From DATBAK01 sp038240075 (lineage in GTDB: Bacteria > Actinomycetota > Acidimicrobiia > IMCC26256 > PALSA-610): a DNA stretch of 60,616 nucleotides. The DNA is taken from the NCBI GenBank assembly GCA_038240075.1, contig JBBSEC010000011.1, forward strand, positions 1-60,616. Reading direction: 5' to 3'. The notes under the pieces were generated by a model. It did no database searches. It was not told the DNA's origin and saw only the letters and a list, made by a program, of their open reading frames with translations. A program made the position numbers and the translations under genes. How positions within the stretch are numbered: the first letter of the stretch is position 1; each line of letters opens with the position of its first letter. Positions 44,521 to 52,659 of this stretch are shown piece by piece.

Positions 44521-46597
44521 TCCGATGCAACCGAGCCGCCCGCGAACGTCCCGCCGGGCGCGTCTTCGACGCACCCTCACAGTCGCCACGATCATCGTCA
44601 CGGCGGCAGTGGTCGTGACCATCGCGTCAACTCGTTCGTCTTCGAACAAGACCGGCTCGGCGTCGACCATTCCGCCCGTCCCACGGGTGACGTCCACGTC
44701 GACCGCGCTCCCGCCTGCAAAAGCCGCGGCGAAGGCGCTGACGTACCGGGAGACCGTCGTTGCGAGCCTTGCGCACGCAGTGGCCGACCCCGCGGCCGGC
44801 GCGGTCGGCACGCACGTGCTCTTCGCGGCCGGACTCGACGCGTCGAGCACATCGACCGCGCGTGTCGGATCGATCACCGGTGGGAGCGTGCACACGCTGC
44901 CGAACCTCCCGACCGCGTTCCACGACTCCGCCGGTGCGGTGCTCGGCAAGAGCCTCTACCTCTTCGGTGGCGGCGACGGAGTACGCCAACTCGATGCGAT
45001 CGTCCGCATCGACGCGAACGGCGCGTCATCGACGGTCGGCCGGCTACCGGCGCCATCATCCGACTCGCTGGCGGCGACCATCGGAGACACGGCCTACGTC
45101 GTCGGCGGCTACACCGGCGCCGCGTGGCTCGACACGGTCGTCGCGTACGGCGCCGACCACACCGCCCGCGTCGTGGCCCACCTTCCCATCGCACTGCGCT
45201 ACGCCGCGGTCGGCGCGGCCGCCGGGCGCCTCGTCATTGCGGGGGGAATGACACCGACCGCCCACGCAAGCACCGCGATCTACTCGTTCGACCCTGCATC
45301 GGCGGCCGTCACCAAGGTCGGTGATCTCGCCGCGCCGCTGAGTCATGCGGCGGCAACCGGCATCGGGAACGAGGTCATCATCGCCGGTGGGCAGGACGGC
45401 GCCCGCCGGCCGCAGGCAGGCATCGTCGCAATCGACGCCGTCACACACCAAGTCCGCAACGCGGGGACCCTGATCACCGCGCGATCCGACGCCGCGCTCG
45501 TCGACGCCGGCGGTCGGTTGATCCTCGTCGGCGGCAAGACCGCGGGCTCGACGCTGAACACAGTCAGCGAGCTCGTACCGCAGGGCGCCGACGGCGTGAA
45601 CGTCTATGCGCACGCGGGAGCGAACGCCTTGAGTGCAGAAGCCGCGCGTGCGCGTCCACTGATCTACGTCCCCAATAGCGGGTCGAACACGGTCGACGTC
45701 ATCGACCCGACCACGTACAAGGTGATCGATCACTTCGCCGTCGGGGCTCTCCCCCAGCACGTGACGCCGTCGTGGGACTTCAAGACGTTGTACGTCGACA
45801 ACGACCGCGGCAACAGCCTCACGCCGATCGATCCGCGCACCGGCACGCGCCGCGGCCCCGACATCCCCGTCACCGATCCGTACAACCTCTATTTCACCGC
45901 CGACGGACGGTACGCGATCGTCGTCGCCGAAGCTCGCCGGCAGCTCGACTTCCGCGACCCGCACACCATGAAGCTCATCAAGAGCGTGCCGGTCCCGTGC
46001 ATCGGCGTCGACCACATGGACTACACGGCCGACGCGCGATTCGCCCTCGCCAGCTGCGAGTTCTCGGGGCAGATGCTCGTGGTGGATCTCGCGCACCAGT
46101 CGATCCGGGCGACGATCACCTTGCCGAACCGGGGCACCGCTCCGAGACCGCAGGACGTCAAGCTCAGCGCCGACGGCGCGACGTTCTACGTCGCGGACAT
46201 GAGCTCCAACGGCGTGTGGGAGCTCAGCGCCCGGACGTTCGGGATCGAAGGGTTCCTGCCGACCGGCGCGGGCGCTCATGGCCTGTATCCCAGCCGTGAC
46301 GCGCGCTTTCTCTACGTCACCAATCGCGGCGCAGGAACGATCAGCGTCATCGACTTCCACACGCGCCAGATCGTCCGCACCTGGGCGATCCCGGGCGGCA
46401 CTCCCGACATGGGAGGCGTGTCGGCCGACGGCAAAGTCCTGTGGCTCTCCGGACGCTTCTCGGCTGCGGTGTACGCGATCTCCACCGTCGACGGCCACGT
46501 GATCGCGACCATTCCGGTCGGGCAAGGTCCACACGGCCTCTGCGTGTGGCCACAACCCGGGCGCTACTCGATCGGCCACACCGGAATCACGCGATGA
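44510..46597 (+). CDS. Membrane-anchored double beta-propeller (Kelch + YncE-like)
   Basis: The protein has 695 residues. GTG 44510 overlaps the permease end by 11 bp; ATG 44525 is an alternative. A signal anchor lies at about 22-44 (LTVATIIVTAAVVVTIA). Residues 70-370 are Kelch-type repeats (SLYLFGGGDG, TAYVVGGYTG, RLVIAGGMT, EVIIAGGQDG, RLILVGGKT). Residues 380-690 are YncE/cytochrome-D1-like repeats (IYVPNSGSNTVDVIDP, FLYVTNRGAGTISVIDF). Two different propellers face the outside, probably as a binding scaffold for the transporter. Confidence 0.9.
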   Translation: MTSDPMQPSRPRTSRRARLRRTLTVATIIVTAAVVVTIASTRSSSNKTGSASTIPPVPRVTSTSTALPPAKAAAKALTYRETVVASLAHAVADPAAGAVGTHVLFAAGLDASSTSTARVGSITGGSVHTLPNLPTAFHDSAGAVLGKSLYLFGGGDGVRQLDAIVRIDANGASSTVGRLPAPSSDSLAATIGDTAYVVGGYTGAAWLDTVVAYGADHTARVVAHLPIALRYAAVGAAAGRLVIAGGMTPTAHASTAIYSFDPASAAVTKVGDLAAPLSHAAATGIGNEVIIAGGQDGARRPQAGIVAIDAVTHQVRNAGTLITARSDAALVDAGGRLILVGGKTAGSTLNTVSELVPQGADGVNVYAHAGANALSAEAARARPLIYVPNSGSNTVDVIDPTTYKVIDHFAVGALPQHVTPSWDFKTLYVDNDRGNSLTPIDPRTGTRRGPDIPVTDPYNLYFTADGRYAIVVAEARRQLDFRDPHTMKLIKSVPVPCIGVDHMDYTADARFALASCEFSGQMLVVDLAHQSIRATITLPNRGTAPRPQDVKLSADGATFYVADMSSNGVWELSARTFGIEGFLPTGAGAHGLYPSRDARFLYVTNRGAGTISVIDFHTRQIVRTWAIPGGTPDMGGVSADGKVLWLSGRFSAAVYAISTVDGHVIATIPVGQGPHGLCVWPQPGRYSIGHTGITR

Positions 46598-47409
46598 CGC
46601 GGCGTTGGGTGGGTCTGGCCGTCATGCTGTGCGCGTTCTGCAGCGCGTGCGGCGGTGCCGACACCGACGCGCATGCGATGCCGCGATCAACCGCGCGCCG
46701 CCAACGATCGACGACGTCGGTCGCGACGTCGGTCGCGACGCCGGTCCGGCGGCGGGCGCAGGTCACGCGCGTCATCCTCGGTCGTTCCGTTCAGGGCCGA
46801 CCGATCACGGCGGTACATCTCCTCGGCGCGGCCGCCACGCGCCGCATCGTGGTCGTCGGCTGCATTCACGGCAACGAGCCCGCCGGTATCGCCGTGACGC
46901 AACGCCTGGAGCAACTACCTTCGCCGACGGCGCTCGACCTGTGGGTCGTCGACAACGTGAACCCCGACGGTGCCGCCGCGCGAACGCGCGACAACGCCGA
47001 CGGCGTCGATCTGAATCGCAACTTTCCCACTGCCTGGCAACCGCTCGGACACCCGGGCGTCGAGGAGTACTCCGGCGCGCGCCCGCTGTCGGAGCCTGAG
47101 AGCCGGATCATCGCCGGATTCCTCACACGCGTCCGTCCCGACGTGACGATCTGGTTCCACCAGCACCAAGATCTCGTCGATCTCTCGGGCGGCGATCCGT
47201 CGATCGAACGCCGGTACGCGCAGCTGGTCGGCCTTCCCTTCCAACAGCTCACCCGCTACCCGGGGAGCGTCGCCAGCTGGCAGAACGCGACGCTCCCCCC
47301 GACCACGGCGTTCGTCGTCGAGCTTCCCGCCGGGACACTCACGGCGCCGGACGCCGATCGCTACGCGCGCGCGGTCAGCCAGTTGCTCCCGCGTGCGCCG
47401 GCCCGATGA
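46594..47409 (+). CDS. Exported M14-type carboxypeptidase/amidase
   Basis: The 271-residue protein has a Cys-rich signal (VGLAVMLCAFCSAC) that may be lipidated, a basic linker, and an M14 core. Zinc ligands His and Glu are in GCIHGNEPAG and the third His is in WFHQHQD. DGVDLNRNFP holds the substrate Arg, and the catalytic Glu is in FVVELPAG. It resembles murein-peptide amidases (MpaA-like). ATGA overlap with the propeller gene. It could trim peptidoglycan peptides outside the cell. Confidence 0.9.
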   Translation: MTRRWVGLAVMLCAFCSACGGADTDAHAMPRSTARRQRSTTSVATSVATPVRRRAQVTRVILGRSVQGRPITAVHLLGAAATRRIVVVGCIHGNEPAGIAVTQRLEQLPSPTALDLWVVDNVNPDGAAARTRDNADGVDLNRNFPTAWQPLGHPGVEEYSGARPLSEPESRIIAGFLTRVRPDVTIWFHQHQDLVDLSGGDPSIERRYAQLVGLPFQQLTRYPGSVASWQNATLPPTTAFVVELPAGTLTAPDADRYARAVSQLLPRAPAR

Positions 47410-47522
47410 GCACGTCCCTGCTCGTCGGCATGGTCGCGGTGCTCGCGACGAGCGTGCTCGGCATCGTCGTCGTTGTCGAAGTTTTGCTGAATGACCGGGA
47501 CAAGGAGTCCGACCATGAATAG
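47406..47522 (+). CDS. 38-residue single-span membrane protein
   Basis: The ATG overlaps the M14 gene stop (ATGA). The product begins MSTSLLVGMVAVLATSVLGI, continues as one transmembrane helix and ends with a charged tail (NDRDKESDHE). It fits the operon's coupled-overlap pattern. No family recognised. Downstream, two six-codon frames lead to dedA: ATG 47515-47535, after AAGGAG at 47502-47507, and ATG 47532-47552. Each overlaps the next, and the last overlaps the dedA ATG. Confidence 0.55.
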   Translation: MSTSLLVGMVAVLATSVLGIVVVVEVLLNDRDKESDHE

Positions 47523-47548
47523 CAGTGGATCATGAGGCCCTCGCGACC

Positions 47549-48160
47549 ATGAGCTTCCTCGACCCCAAGCACCTCATCGACACGTTCGGGCTCGTCGGCC
47601 TGCTCATCGTGATCTTCATCGAGTCGGGCATCTTCCCCGCGCCGTTGCCCGGCGACTCGCTGCTGTTCACCGCCGGCCTCTTCGCGGCGACGAACCGGTT
47701 CCATCTCAACATCGTCGCGGTAGCCCTCGGCGCGTTCGCCGTCGCTGTCGTCGGCTCACAACTTGGCTTCGAGATCGGCGAGCATTTCGGTCCTCGGCTC
47801 TTCAAGCCCGGCGCCCGCTACTTCAAGCCCGAGTACGAGCAGCGATCCCACGACTTCTTCGAGCGCCAGGGTCCGAAAGCGATCATCCTCGGACGCTTCG
47901 TGCCTGTGGTCCGCACGATCACTCCAATCCTCGCCGGCGTGAGCGAAATGCGGCGCCACACCTTCTTCGTGTTCAACGCCGTCGGCGCGCTCCTCTGGGC
48001 CGGCGGGATCAGCCTGCTCGGCTACTACCTGGGCGAGCACATCCACAACGTCGACCGGTACATCCTGCCGATCGTCGCGGTCATTGCGGTGGTCTCGTTG
48101 CTCCCGCCGTATCTCGAGTACCGCCGGCACAAGAGCCGGACGTCGTCAAACCACCCGTAG
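47549..48160 (+). CDS. DedA family membrane protein
   Basis: The protein has 203 residues from ATG 47549 (GTG 47525 would add eight residues). DedA/VTT signatures: VIFIESGIFPAPLPGDSLLFTAG, YEQRSHDFFERQGPKAIILGRFVPVVRTITPILAGVSEM, and a C-terminal helix pair. DedA proteins are scramblases or flippases of undecaprenyl phosphate and phospholipids and need membrane potential. Last gene of the envelope operon, it fits a lipid-carrier recycling role. Confidence 0.93.
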   Translation: MSFLDPKHLIDTFGLVGLLIVIFIESGIFPAPLPGDSLLFTAGLFAATNRFHLNIVAVALGAFAVAVVGSQLGFEIGEHFGPRLFKPGARYFKPEYEQRSHDFFERQGPKAIILGRFVPVVRTITPILAGVSEMRRHTFFVFNAVGALLWAGGISLLGYYLGEHIHNVDRYILPIVAVIAVVSLLPPYLEYRRHKSRTSSNHP

Positions 48161-48183
48161 GAGCCGACGCCCTTCCACGAATA

Positions 48184-48198
48184 GTCAACAAGGTTGAC
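48184..48198. promoter_or_regulatory. MarR-type operator upstream of cupin-marR
   Basis: GTCAAC (48184-48189), a three-base spacer AAG, and GTTGAC (48193-48198) form a perfect inverted repeat. A matching arm, GTTGACTATT, recurs at 48239-48248 just before the Shine-Dalgarno of the cupin gene. Two sites about 50 bp apart fit autorepression by the MarR protein encoded second in the operon. Confidence 0.65.
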
Positions 48199-48257
48199 CT
48201 TACGGTCGAAGTGTGGCAGCATGCAAATGTTCCACTCGGTTGACTATTGGAGATGAC

Positions 48258-48632
48258 ATGGCTGTCCTACGTGCTCCCGCCGCGCCGACTCACGATCTCG
48301 GCGGGGCCCGCTTCACGTCGCTCGCAACGCCGACACTCGGCTCCGTCGATACTGCGGTCTGGATCGTCGAGATCGTTCCCGGCACTCCCGCGACGCCCCA
48401 TTCGTTGACTCGCGAAGAGGTGTTCGTCGTCCTCGAGGGAACGGCCTCGGTGACCATCGCCGGCGTGCACGACGAGGCGGCGCCCGGCGACGCGATCGTC
48501 GTCCCGGCCGGCGTCGGGTTCGAGCTGAGCAACCTCGGCGGTGAAGCCCTCCGGCTGGTGTGCTGCCTCCCGGTCGGTGGCCAGGCCCAGACCGCGGACG
48601 GTGCGGTCTTCACGCCACCATGGGCTGAGTGA
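48258..48632 (+). CDS. Small single-domain cupin
   Basis: The 124-residue protein from ATG 48258 has GGAG upstream. Cupin motif 1 is PHSLTREEVFVVLEG and motif 2 is PGDAIVVPAG...ELSNLG. The metal ligands are reduced: one His in PHS and one Glu, with Glu in place of the second His, so metal binding is uncertain. Cupin-MarR pairs usually sense small phenolics or oxidants. It overlaps the MarR gene start by one base (TGATG). Confidence 0.88.
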   Translation: MAVLRAPAAPTHDLGGARFTSLATPTLGSVDTAVWIVEIVPGTPATPHSLTREEVFVVLEGTASVTIAGVHDEAAPGDAIVVPAGVGFELSNLGGEALRLVCCLPVGGQAQTADGAVFTPPWAE

Positions 48633-49099
48633 TGGCCCGCTCGACGGAGCCGGTACCCCTCGCGCGCCTGTTTGCCATCGCCTATCGGTCGCTCATCGAC
48701 GGCCTGCACGAACGGCTGGCAACTGCGGGCTGGACCGACGTGCGGCCCGCGTTCGGATTCGTCCTGCTCGCCGCCCGCGACAAGCCGACCAGCTCGACCG
48801 AGCTCGCCGTGCTCATGGGCACGACCAAACAGGCCGCGTCGAAGCTGGTGGAAACGATGGTGACTGCCGGCTACGTCCGACGCGGGTCATCCGTCGACGA
48901 CGCGCGACAACGACCGGTGAGCCTCACCGCGCGAGGCAAGAGATTGCTGGTGACGGTCGAGCAGATCTACGCCGACATCGAAGCGGAATGGGCGGGAGTC
49001 ATTGGCGCGACGAAGCTCGAGCGGCTTCGGCGCGACCTCGTACGCGTGCTGTCGCAGGCCGGCGACGGCGAGCTCCCGCCCGTCCGCCCCACCTGGTGA
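48632..49099 (+). CDS. MarR family transcriptional regulator
   Basis: The 155-residue protein has a winged-helix DNA-binding region: SSTELAVLMGTTKQAASKLVETMV, AGYVRRGSSVDDARQRPVSLTARGK. The last segment is the MarR wing with the conserved Asp-Arg. ATG 48632 shares its A with the cupin stop; GTG 48629 would add one residue. It likely binds the inverted repeats upstream of the cupin. Confidence 0.92.
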   Translation: MARSTEPVPLARLFAIAYRSLIDGLHERLATAGWTDVRPAFGFVLLAARDKPTSSTELAVLMGTTKQAASKLVETMVTAGYVRRGSSVDDARQRPVSLTARGKRLLVTVEQIYADIEAEWAGVIGATKLERLRRDLVRVLSQAGDGELPPVRPTW

Positions 49100-49116
49100 T
49101 GGGTTGCGGGACGACG

Positions 49117-49776
49117 CTAGGGCGCCGAGGCGTCGTAGAGGACGGTCTGCGTGGCGGTCTGCGGGAAGTGCGAGGTGATCGTCATCTTGACGAAGTTCAG
49201 CGAGACCGACTCACTGGGCACCTCGCCCCCGCTGCTCATGGAGTATCCCGAGACGAGCACGTTGGCGAGCGTGATCGTGAGGTAGTCGTACGGCCCTGAC
49301 GTACCGGTGGCAGTGAAGAACAAGGTCACGACGGGCGTCGTCGATGTGGCCGTACCCCTGAGCGCGCTGTTGAGCAGTTTCGTGCTGTACGCGTCCATGG
49401 TGTGCGTGAGCGTGATCTCCGACACGTTTGGCTTCGAGGCCGTGTGCGGAGATGCCGAAACGGCGCGAGCCACCCCGAACTGGAACGACGACACCGGGAT
49501 GTCGGTCGAGTGGTTGGCGTCCGGAGCGCCGCTCGTGATCCCGGTGAAACGCATGTGGATGGTGCTGTTCGGGAAGGTCGCGGGACCGATCGCCTGGGTC
49601 GACGCGACGCGCAACAGATCGGACGCAGAGAACTTCTTCGCCACGGCCGGCGCCTTGGCCGCATGATCCGACGACACCCCGCCGACCCCGTGCGCGACGT
49701 AGCCGGCCGCGACGGCGGTCACCACCAGGACGGCGACCGACAGCTTCCGGATCAGGGTGCGTACCGCGCCATTCAT
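49117..49776 (-). CDS. Exported Hcp-like (T6SS tube-fold) protein
   Basis: The protein has about 219 residues from ATG 49776 (GGAA upstream; ATG 49788 is an alternative). A signal peptide (KLSVAVLVVTAVAAGYVAHG) is followed by an Hcp/DUF796 fold: IPVSSFQFGVARAVS, VSEITLTHTMDAYSTKLLNSAL, YDYLTITLANVLVSGYSMS and the hallmark PSESVSLNFVKMTI. Hcp normally forms type VI secretion tubes in the cytoplasm without a signal. No other T6SS gene is here, so this is a secreted Hcp-fold protein of unknown role. Confidence 0.85.
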   Translation of the reverse strand: MNGAVRTLIRKLSVAVLVVTAVAAGYVAHGVGGVSSDHAAKAPAVAKKFSASDLLRVASTQAIGPATFPNSTIHMRFTGITSGAPDANHSTDIPVSSFQFGVARAVSASPHTASKPNVSEITLTHTMDAYSTKLLNSALRGTATSTTPVVTLFFTATGTSGPYDYLTITLANVLVSGYSMSSGGEVPSESVSLNFVKMTITSHFPQTATQTVLYDASAP

Positions 49777-49895
49777 GAAATGTTCCATTCTGCGCAATGG
49801 GCCGCAATACGGCCGAGAGGAACACCGACGACTGCCAGGATGGCAGGTCCGCGCCTCAGTTGCGCGTCACCAGCGAGACCATTCGCCGGGCTCGC

Positions 49896-50423
49896 CTACG
49901 ACGACGCGGAGTCGAGGTAGGCCGTGTAGATCTCGCGTGGCCAGTAGCGGACGGCTGCGACCGCGTCAGCCTCGACCAGCTCGGCCCGCACCCGGTCGTA
50001 GTCGTAGCAATTGAGCTCGTACTGATTTCCCCAGGGGTCGACGAGATCGAACGCGAAGCACATGTCGAAGTCGACGAGATCGGTGATCGTCAGACGCTCG
50101 CCGCCCGGCTTGTCGAGCCCGCAGGGCAGCGAGCGGGCGAACGACATGAACGTGTCCGCGTCGACGCTGAAGGCCACACCGGTCTGCTGCCGCACCATCG
50201 GGTGACCCTCACTGACTTCGAACAGCGCCAGCGTCGTCTTCCCACCGTCGGCCGAGATCTGGAGCGGACCCCCCTCGAACCCGCTCGCCCAGAAGTCGTA
50301 GGTGTCGACGGGCTCGAATCCGAGGTGCTCCGCGTACCAGCGCGCCGCCTCCGCGCGATCAGGCACGCGGATGTGCACGTGGTCGAGCCGTCCCATTCGG
50401 AATGCCGGCCGCTCTGTCGCCAT
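49896..50423 (-). CDS. VOC/glyoxalase-fold protein
   Basis: The 175-residue protein has two vicinal-oxygen-chelate halves: LDHVHIRVPDRAEAARWYAEHLGF at the start and FDLVDPWGNQYELNCYDYDRV near the end. Metal ligands are His in DHVHI and Glu in YELNC, with other His residues such as EGHPM. It is probably a dioxygenase- or isomerase-like enzyme. Monocistronic, 93 bp after the Hcp-like gene start. Confidence 0.88.
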   Translation of the reverse strand: MATERPAFRMGRLDHVHIRVPDRAEAARWYAEHLGFEPVDTYDFWASGFEGGPLQISADGGKTTLALFEVSEGHPMVRQQTGVAFSVDADTFMSFARSLPCGLDKPGGERLTITDLVDFDMCFAFDLVDPWGNQYELNCYDYDRVRAELVEADAVAAVRYWPREIYTAYLDSASS

Positions 50424-50548
50424 GCTGCCAACGTAGATGTCGAAGCCGACGGTTGCCAGAGTCTCGGACTGGGTCTGGCGCGAGTAAGAGGCCCGCTCGG
50501 GGAGGAGCAGGCCTCACACTCGCTTCGCCCGGCGTGAGGTCGGGCGAG

Positions 50549-51340
50549 TCAGCCGATCTTGTCGGTGAGCCCGCGCGCGCCGTCGGTCGTCGAGAAGCTT
50601 CGCGGCACGGGGTACTGACCGAGCACGAAGTTGAGGATCGCGGCGTGCTGCAGTTCGACCGGATGGATCGAGGCCGACGTCGCGATGCCTCCCGCTGACT
50701 TGAGGAGAGCGATGCTCTCGAGGTACGTCGCAGCTGCGACCTCCTCGAGTTGCAACGCGAGCATCGCGAGACCCGCGACGTCGGTGACCTTCGCGAACGC
50801 GGGGTCGATCACACCGGTCTTCACCGTCATGTCGACGCCCTTCACGGTGGGCTTCCCTGCACCACTGAGGATCGCGTTCCACGCCGCCGCGTGGTCCTTG
50901 TGCTGCTGCTGCGCCGTCTGCGCAAACGTCACCACTGCCGGCGGTACCTTGCCGAGCTTGCCGGCCGTCGCGGCGTCGATGCCGCCTTGGTAGGTCGCAA
51001 TCGCGAGGTTCTCGAGCGACGTGGCCAAGGCCGCGATCGCGAGGTCGCTGTTCGCTCCACCGGTTGTGGACGTCGCGCCGGGCGCCGTGGTCGACGAGTC
51101 GCCCGACTTCTTGCTCGAACCGCACGCGGCGAGGATCAGGCCGCCGATGGCGAGCCCGCTGCCGGTGAGGAAGCCCCGCCGGGTCGCGGTCTTGCTGCCG
51201 ATCCGGCTCTTCCCGAGCTCGGCCCACTCGGCGACCGACTCGTACATCTTCGGCATCGAGTCGTGATGCATGTCGTCGAGCTCGGTGGTCATCACCACGA
51301 GCTCGTGCTCGCTGATCTGAATCGGGTCGCGATCGCTCAC
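50549..51340 (-). CDS. Ferritin-like lipoprotein with internal Tat/lipobox signal
   Basis: The 263-residue protein has a 50-residue N-terminal helical extension (DDMHHDSMPKMYESVAEW). Then comes TATRRGFLTG (Arg54-Arg55) and a hydrophobic stretch ending LILAAC, lipobox Cys73. The ferritin-like four-helix domain spans about 98-245 (SLENLAIATYQ, QQQHKDHAAAWN, ALQLEEVAAATYLE, PVELQHAAILNF). Glu and His at helix positions could bind a di-metal site. It starts in a GTGA overlap with the upstream ferritin-like gene. Confidence 0.87.
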   Translation of the reverse strand: MSDRDPIQISEHELVVMTTELDDMHHDSMPKMYESVAEWAELGKSRIGSKTATRRGFLTGSGLAIGGLILAACGSSKKSGDSSTTAPGATSTTGGANSDLAIAALATSLENLAIATYQGGIDAATAGKLGKVPPAVVTFAQTAQQQHKDHAAAWNAILSGAGKPTVKGVDMTVKTGVIDPAFAKVTDVAGLAMLALQLEEVAAATYLESIALLKSAGGIATSASIHPVELQHAAILNFVLGQYPVPRSFSTTDGARGLTDKIG

Positions 51341-52188
51341 TTGACTGCCCCTTCGGTTGCAGGACGGGCCTGGTCGGTCTTGAAGAAGCTGTCGGGGAAG
51401 CCGACGCTGCCCGCGGCGGCCGGCAACTTCGCAGCGTCGGGCGGCAACGCGATCAGATCGGCTGCGCCGCCGGCGACGAGGGCTTGCACGGCGAGCAGCA
51501 CGGCGACGTGTTGCGCTTCGACTCCCATCACGCTCGCGAACACCTTGCGGGCGTTCGCATCGCCGACCGCGCCCGTGTTGGCGACGTAGGTCTGCGCGGC
51601 GCCGGTCTCGAGCTCGATCGCCAGCGCGACAACGGGCGCCGGTCCGGTGAGGCCGGGCTTGGCCTTGTTCACCACACCGAGCAGCACCGGATCGGGCTTC
51701 GTCTGCGCCTTCCCACCGAGCTGCGTCACCGCGGCGTTGAAGGCGGCGACGTGATCCATGTGTTGCGCCTTCGTCTTGGTCACGAACGCCTTCACCACGC
51801 CGTTTGCCGACGCGCCGCCGATGAACGGAAGCGTCAGCGCGACGCCGTAGGTGGCGATCGCGAGATTCTCGATCGACGCGGCGGTCTGGAGCATCTGCAC
51901 ATCGGCCGCCTGATCGGCGAACGCAGGCGCCTCCATCAAGGCGAGGAGCGCGGCGCCGAAACCGACGGCGGCCAACACGCCGGTACCGAACGGCAGGTCG
52001 CTCATGATGCGACTGCGGGTCGATTGGAAGTCGCGAACCTCTTCGAGATCCGCACCGCCGTGCGCCCGTCGCTCTCGGCCCAGCTCGGTCAATTCCTCGA
52101 GCGGTTCGACCGTCGCGTGCATTGCATCGCGATGGAGATCGTCGGATTGCTCGATGAGCGCACCGAGCGCCCGGTCGTCGATCGGCAT
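51337..52188 (-). CDS. Ferritin-like domain protein, membrane-anchored
   Basis: The protein has 283 residues from ATG 52188, with GAGGAG eight bases upstream. The N-terminal helix DLHRDAMHATVEPLEELTEL parallels that of the next gene. A hydrophobic segment at about 68-92 (TGVLAAVGFGAALLALMEAP) acts as signal or anchor. The ferritin-like domain has AASIENLAIATYGVAL, KAQHMDHVAAFNAAV, LAIELETGAAQTYVA and GVEAQHVAVLLAV. It is a paralogue of the following gene, so the two may form a heteromeric complex. Confidence 0.87.
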   Translation of the reverse strand: MPIDDRALGALIEQSDDLHRDAMHATVEPLEELTELGRERRAHGGADLEEVRDFQSTRSRIMSDLPFGTGVLAAVGFGAALLALMEAPAFADQAADVQMLQTAASIENLAIATYGVALTLPFIGGASANGVVKAFVTKTKAQHMDHVAAFNAAVTQLGGKAQTKPDPVLLGVVNKAKPGLTGPAPVVALAIELETGAAQTYVANTGAVGDANARKVFASVMGVEAQHVAVLLAVQALVAGGAADLIALPPDAAKLPAAAGSVGFPDSFFKTDQARPATEGAVK

Positions 52189-52275
52189 GGGTGACTCCTC
52201 AAGTCGTCATTCGATGGAGGGGGTTGTGGTGAATCGTTGCGAGCTGTTCGGTGCTGCGCCCGGATGTGGATGCCG

Positions 52276-52659
52276 TCAGCCGGTGACGGTGAGCGTGCCG
52301 TGCATGTAGTCGTGGATATTGCAGTGGAACTTGTACGTGCCCGCCTTCGGCGCGACGAACGTTTTCGATGCGCCGGCGGCGATGTCTCCGGTGTCGAACG
52401 ACTTGTCGTCGGCGGCCACGGTGTGGGTCGTCGTGTCGGTGTTCATCACGGTCACCGTCGATCCGGCTTTCACCGTGATCGCAACGCCGAAGCTGAAGTT
52501 CTTGATGGTGATCGCGTTCGTATTCGCGCTCGCGGGCGCACCCGACGTCGTCGGGGAAGCCGACTTCGAGCTCGAGCCGCAACCGCCTGCAGCGAACGCG
52601 ACGACGGCGGCGACCGAGCAGATCAGAACCCTGGTTTTCGAGAGATCAAAAGACAACAC
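52276..52659 (-). CDS. Cupredoxin lipoprotein
   Basis: The protein has 127 residues from GTG 52659, with AAGGG five bases upstream. The signal ends FAAGGC (lipidated Cys). A Ser/Thr linker precedes a plastocyanin/azurin-like domain with type-1 copper ligands: His in TTTHTVAAD and Cys, His, Met in KFHCNIHDYM. It is an electron carrier on the outer membrane face. It overlaps the upstream membrane gene by 14 bp. Confidence 0.9.
   Translation of the reverse strand: MLSFDLSKTRVLICSVAAVVAFAAGGCGSSSKSASPTTSGAPASANTNAITIKNFSFGVAITVKAGSTVTVMNTDTTTHTVAADDKSFDTGDIAAGASKTFVAPKAGTYKFHCNIHDYMHGTLTVTG

Noticed and set aside
45056..46579. 507-codon minus-strand frame opposite the double propeller
   Set aside because: Antisense to a protein with clear repeats. 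The translation is rich in Asp, Arg and Val with no family signature.
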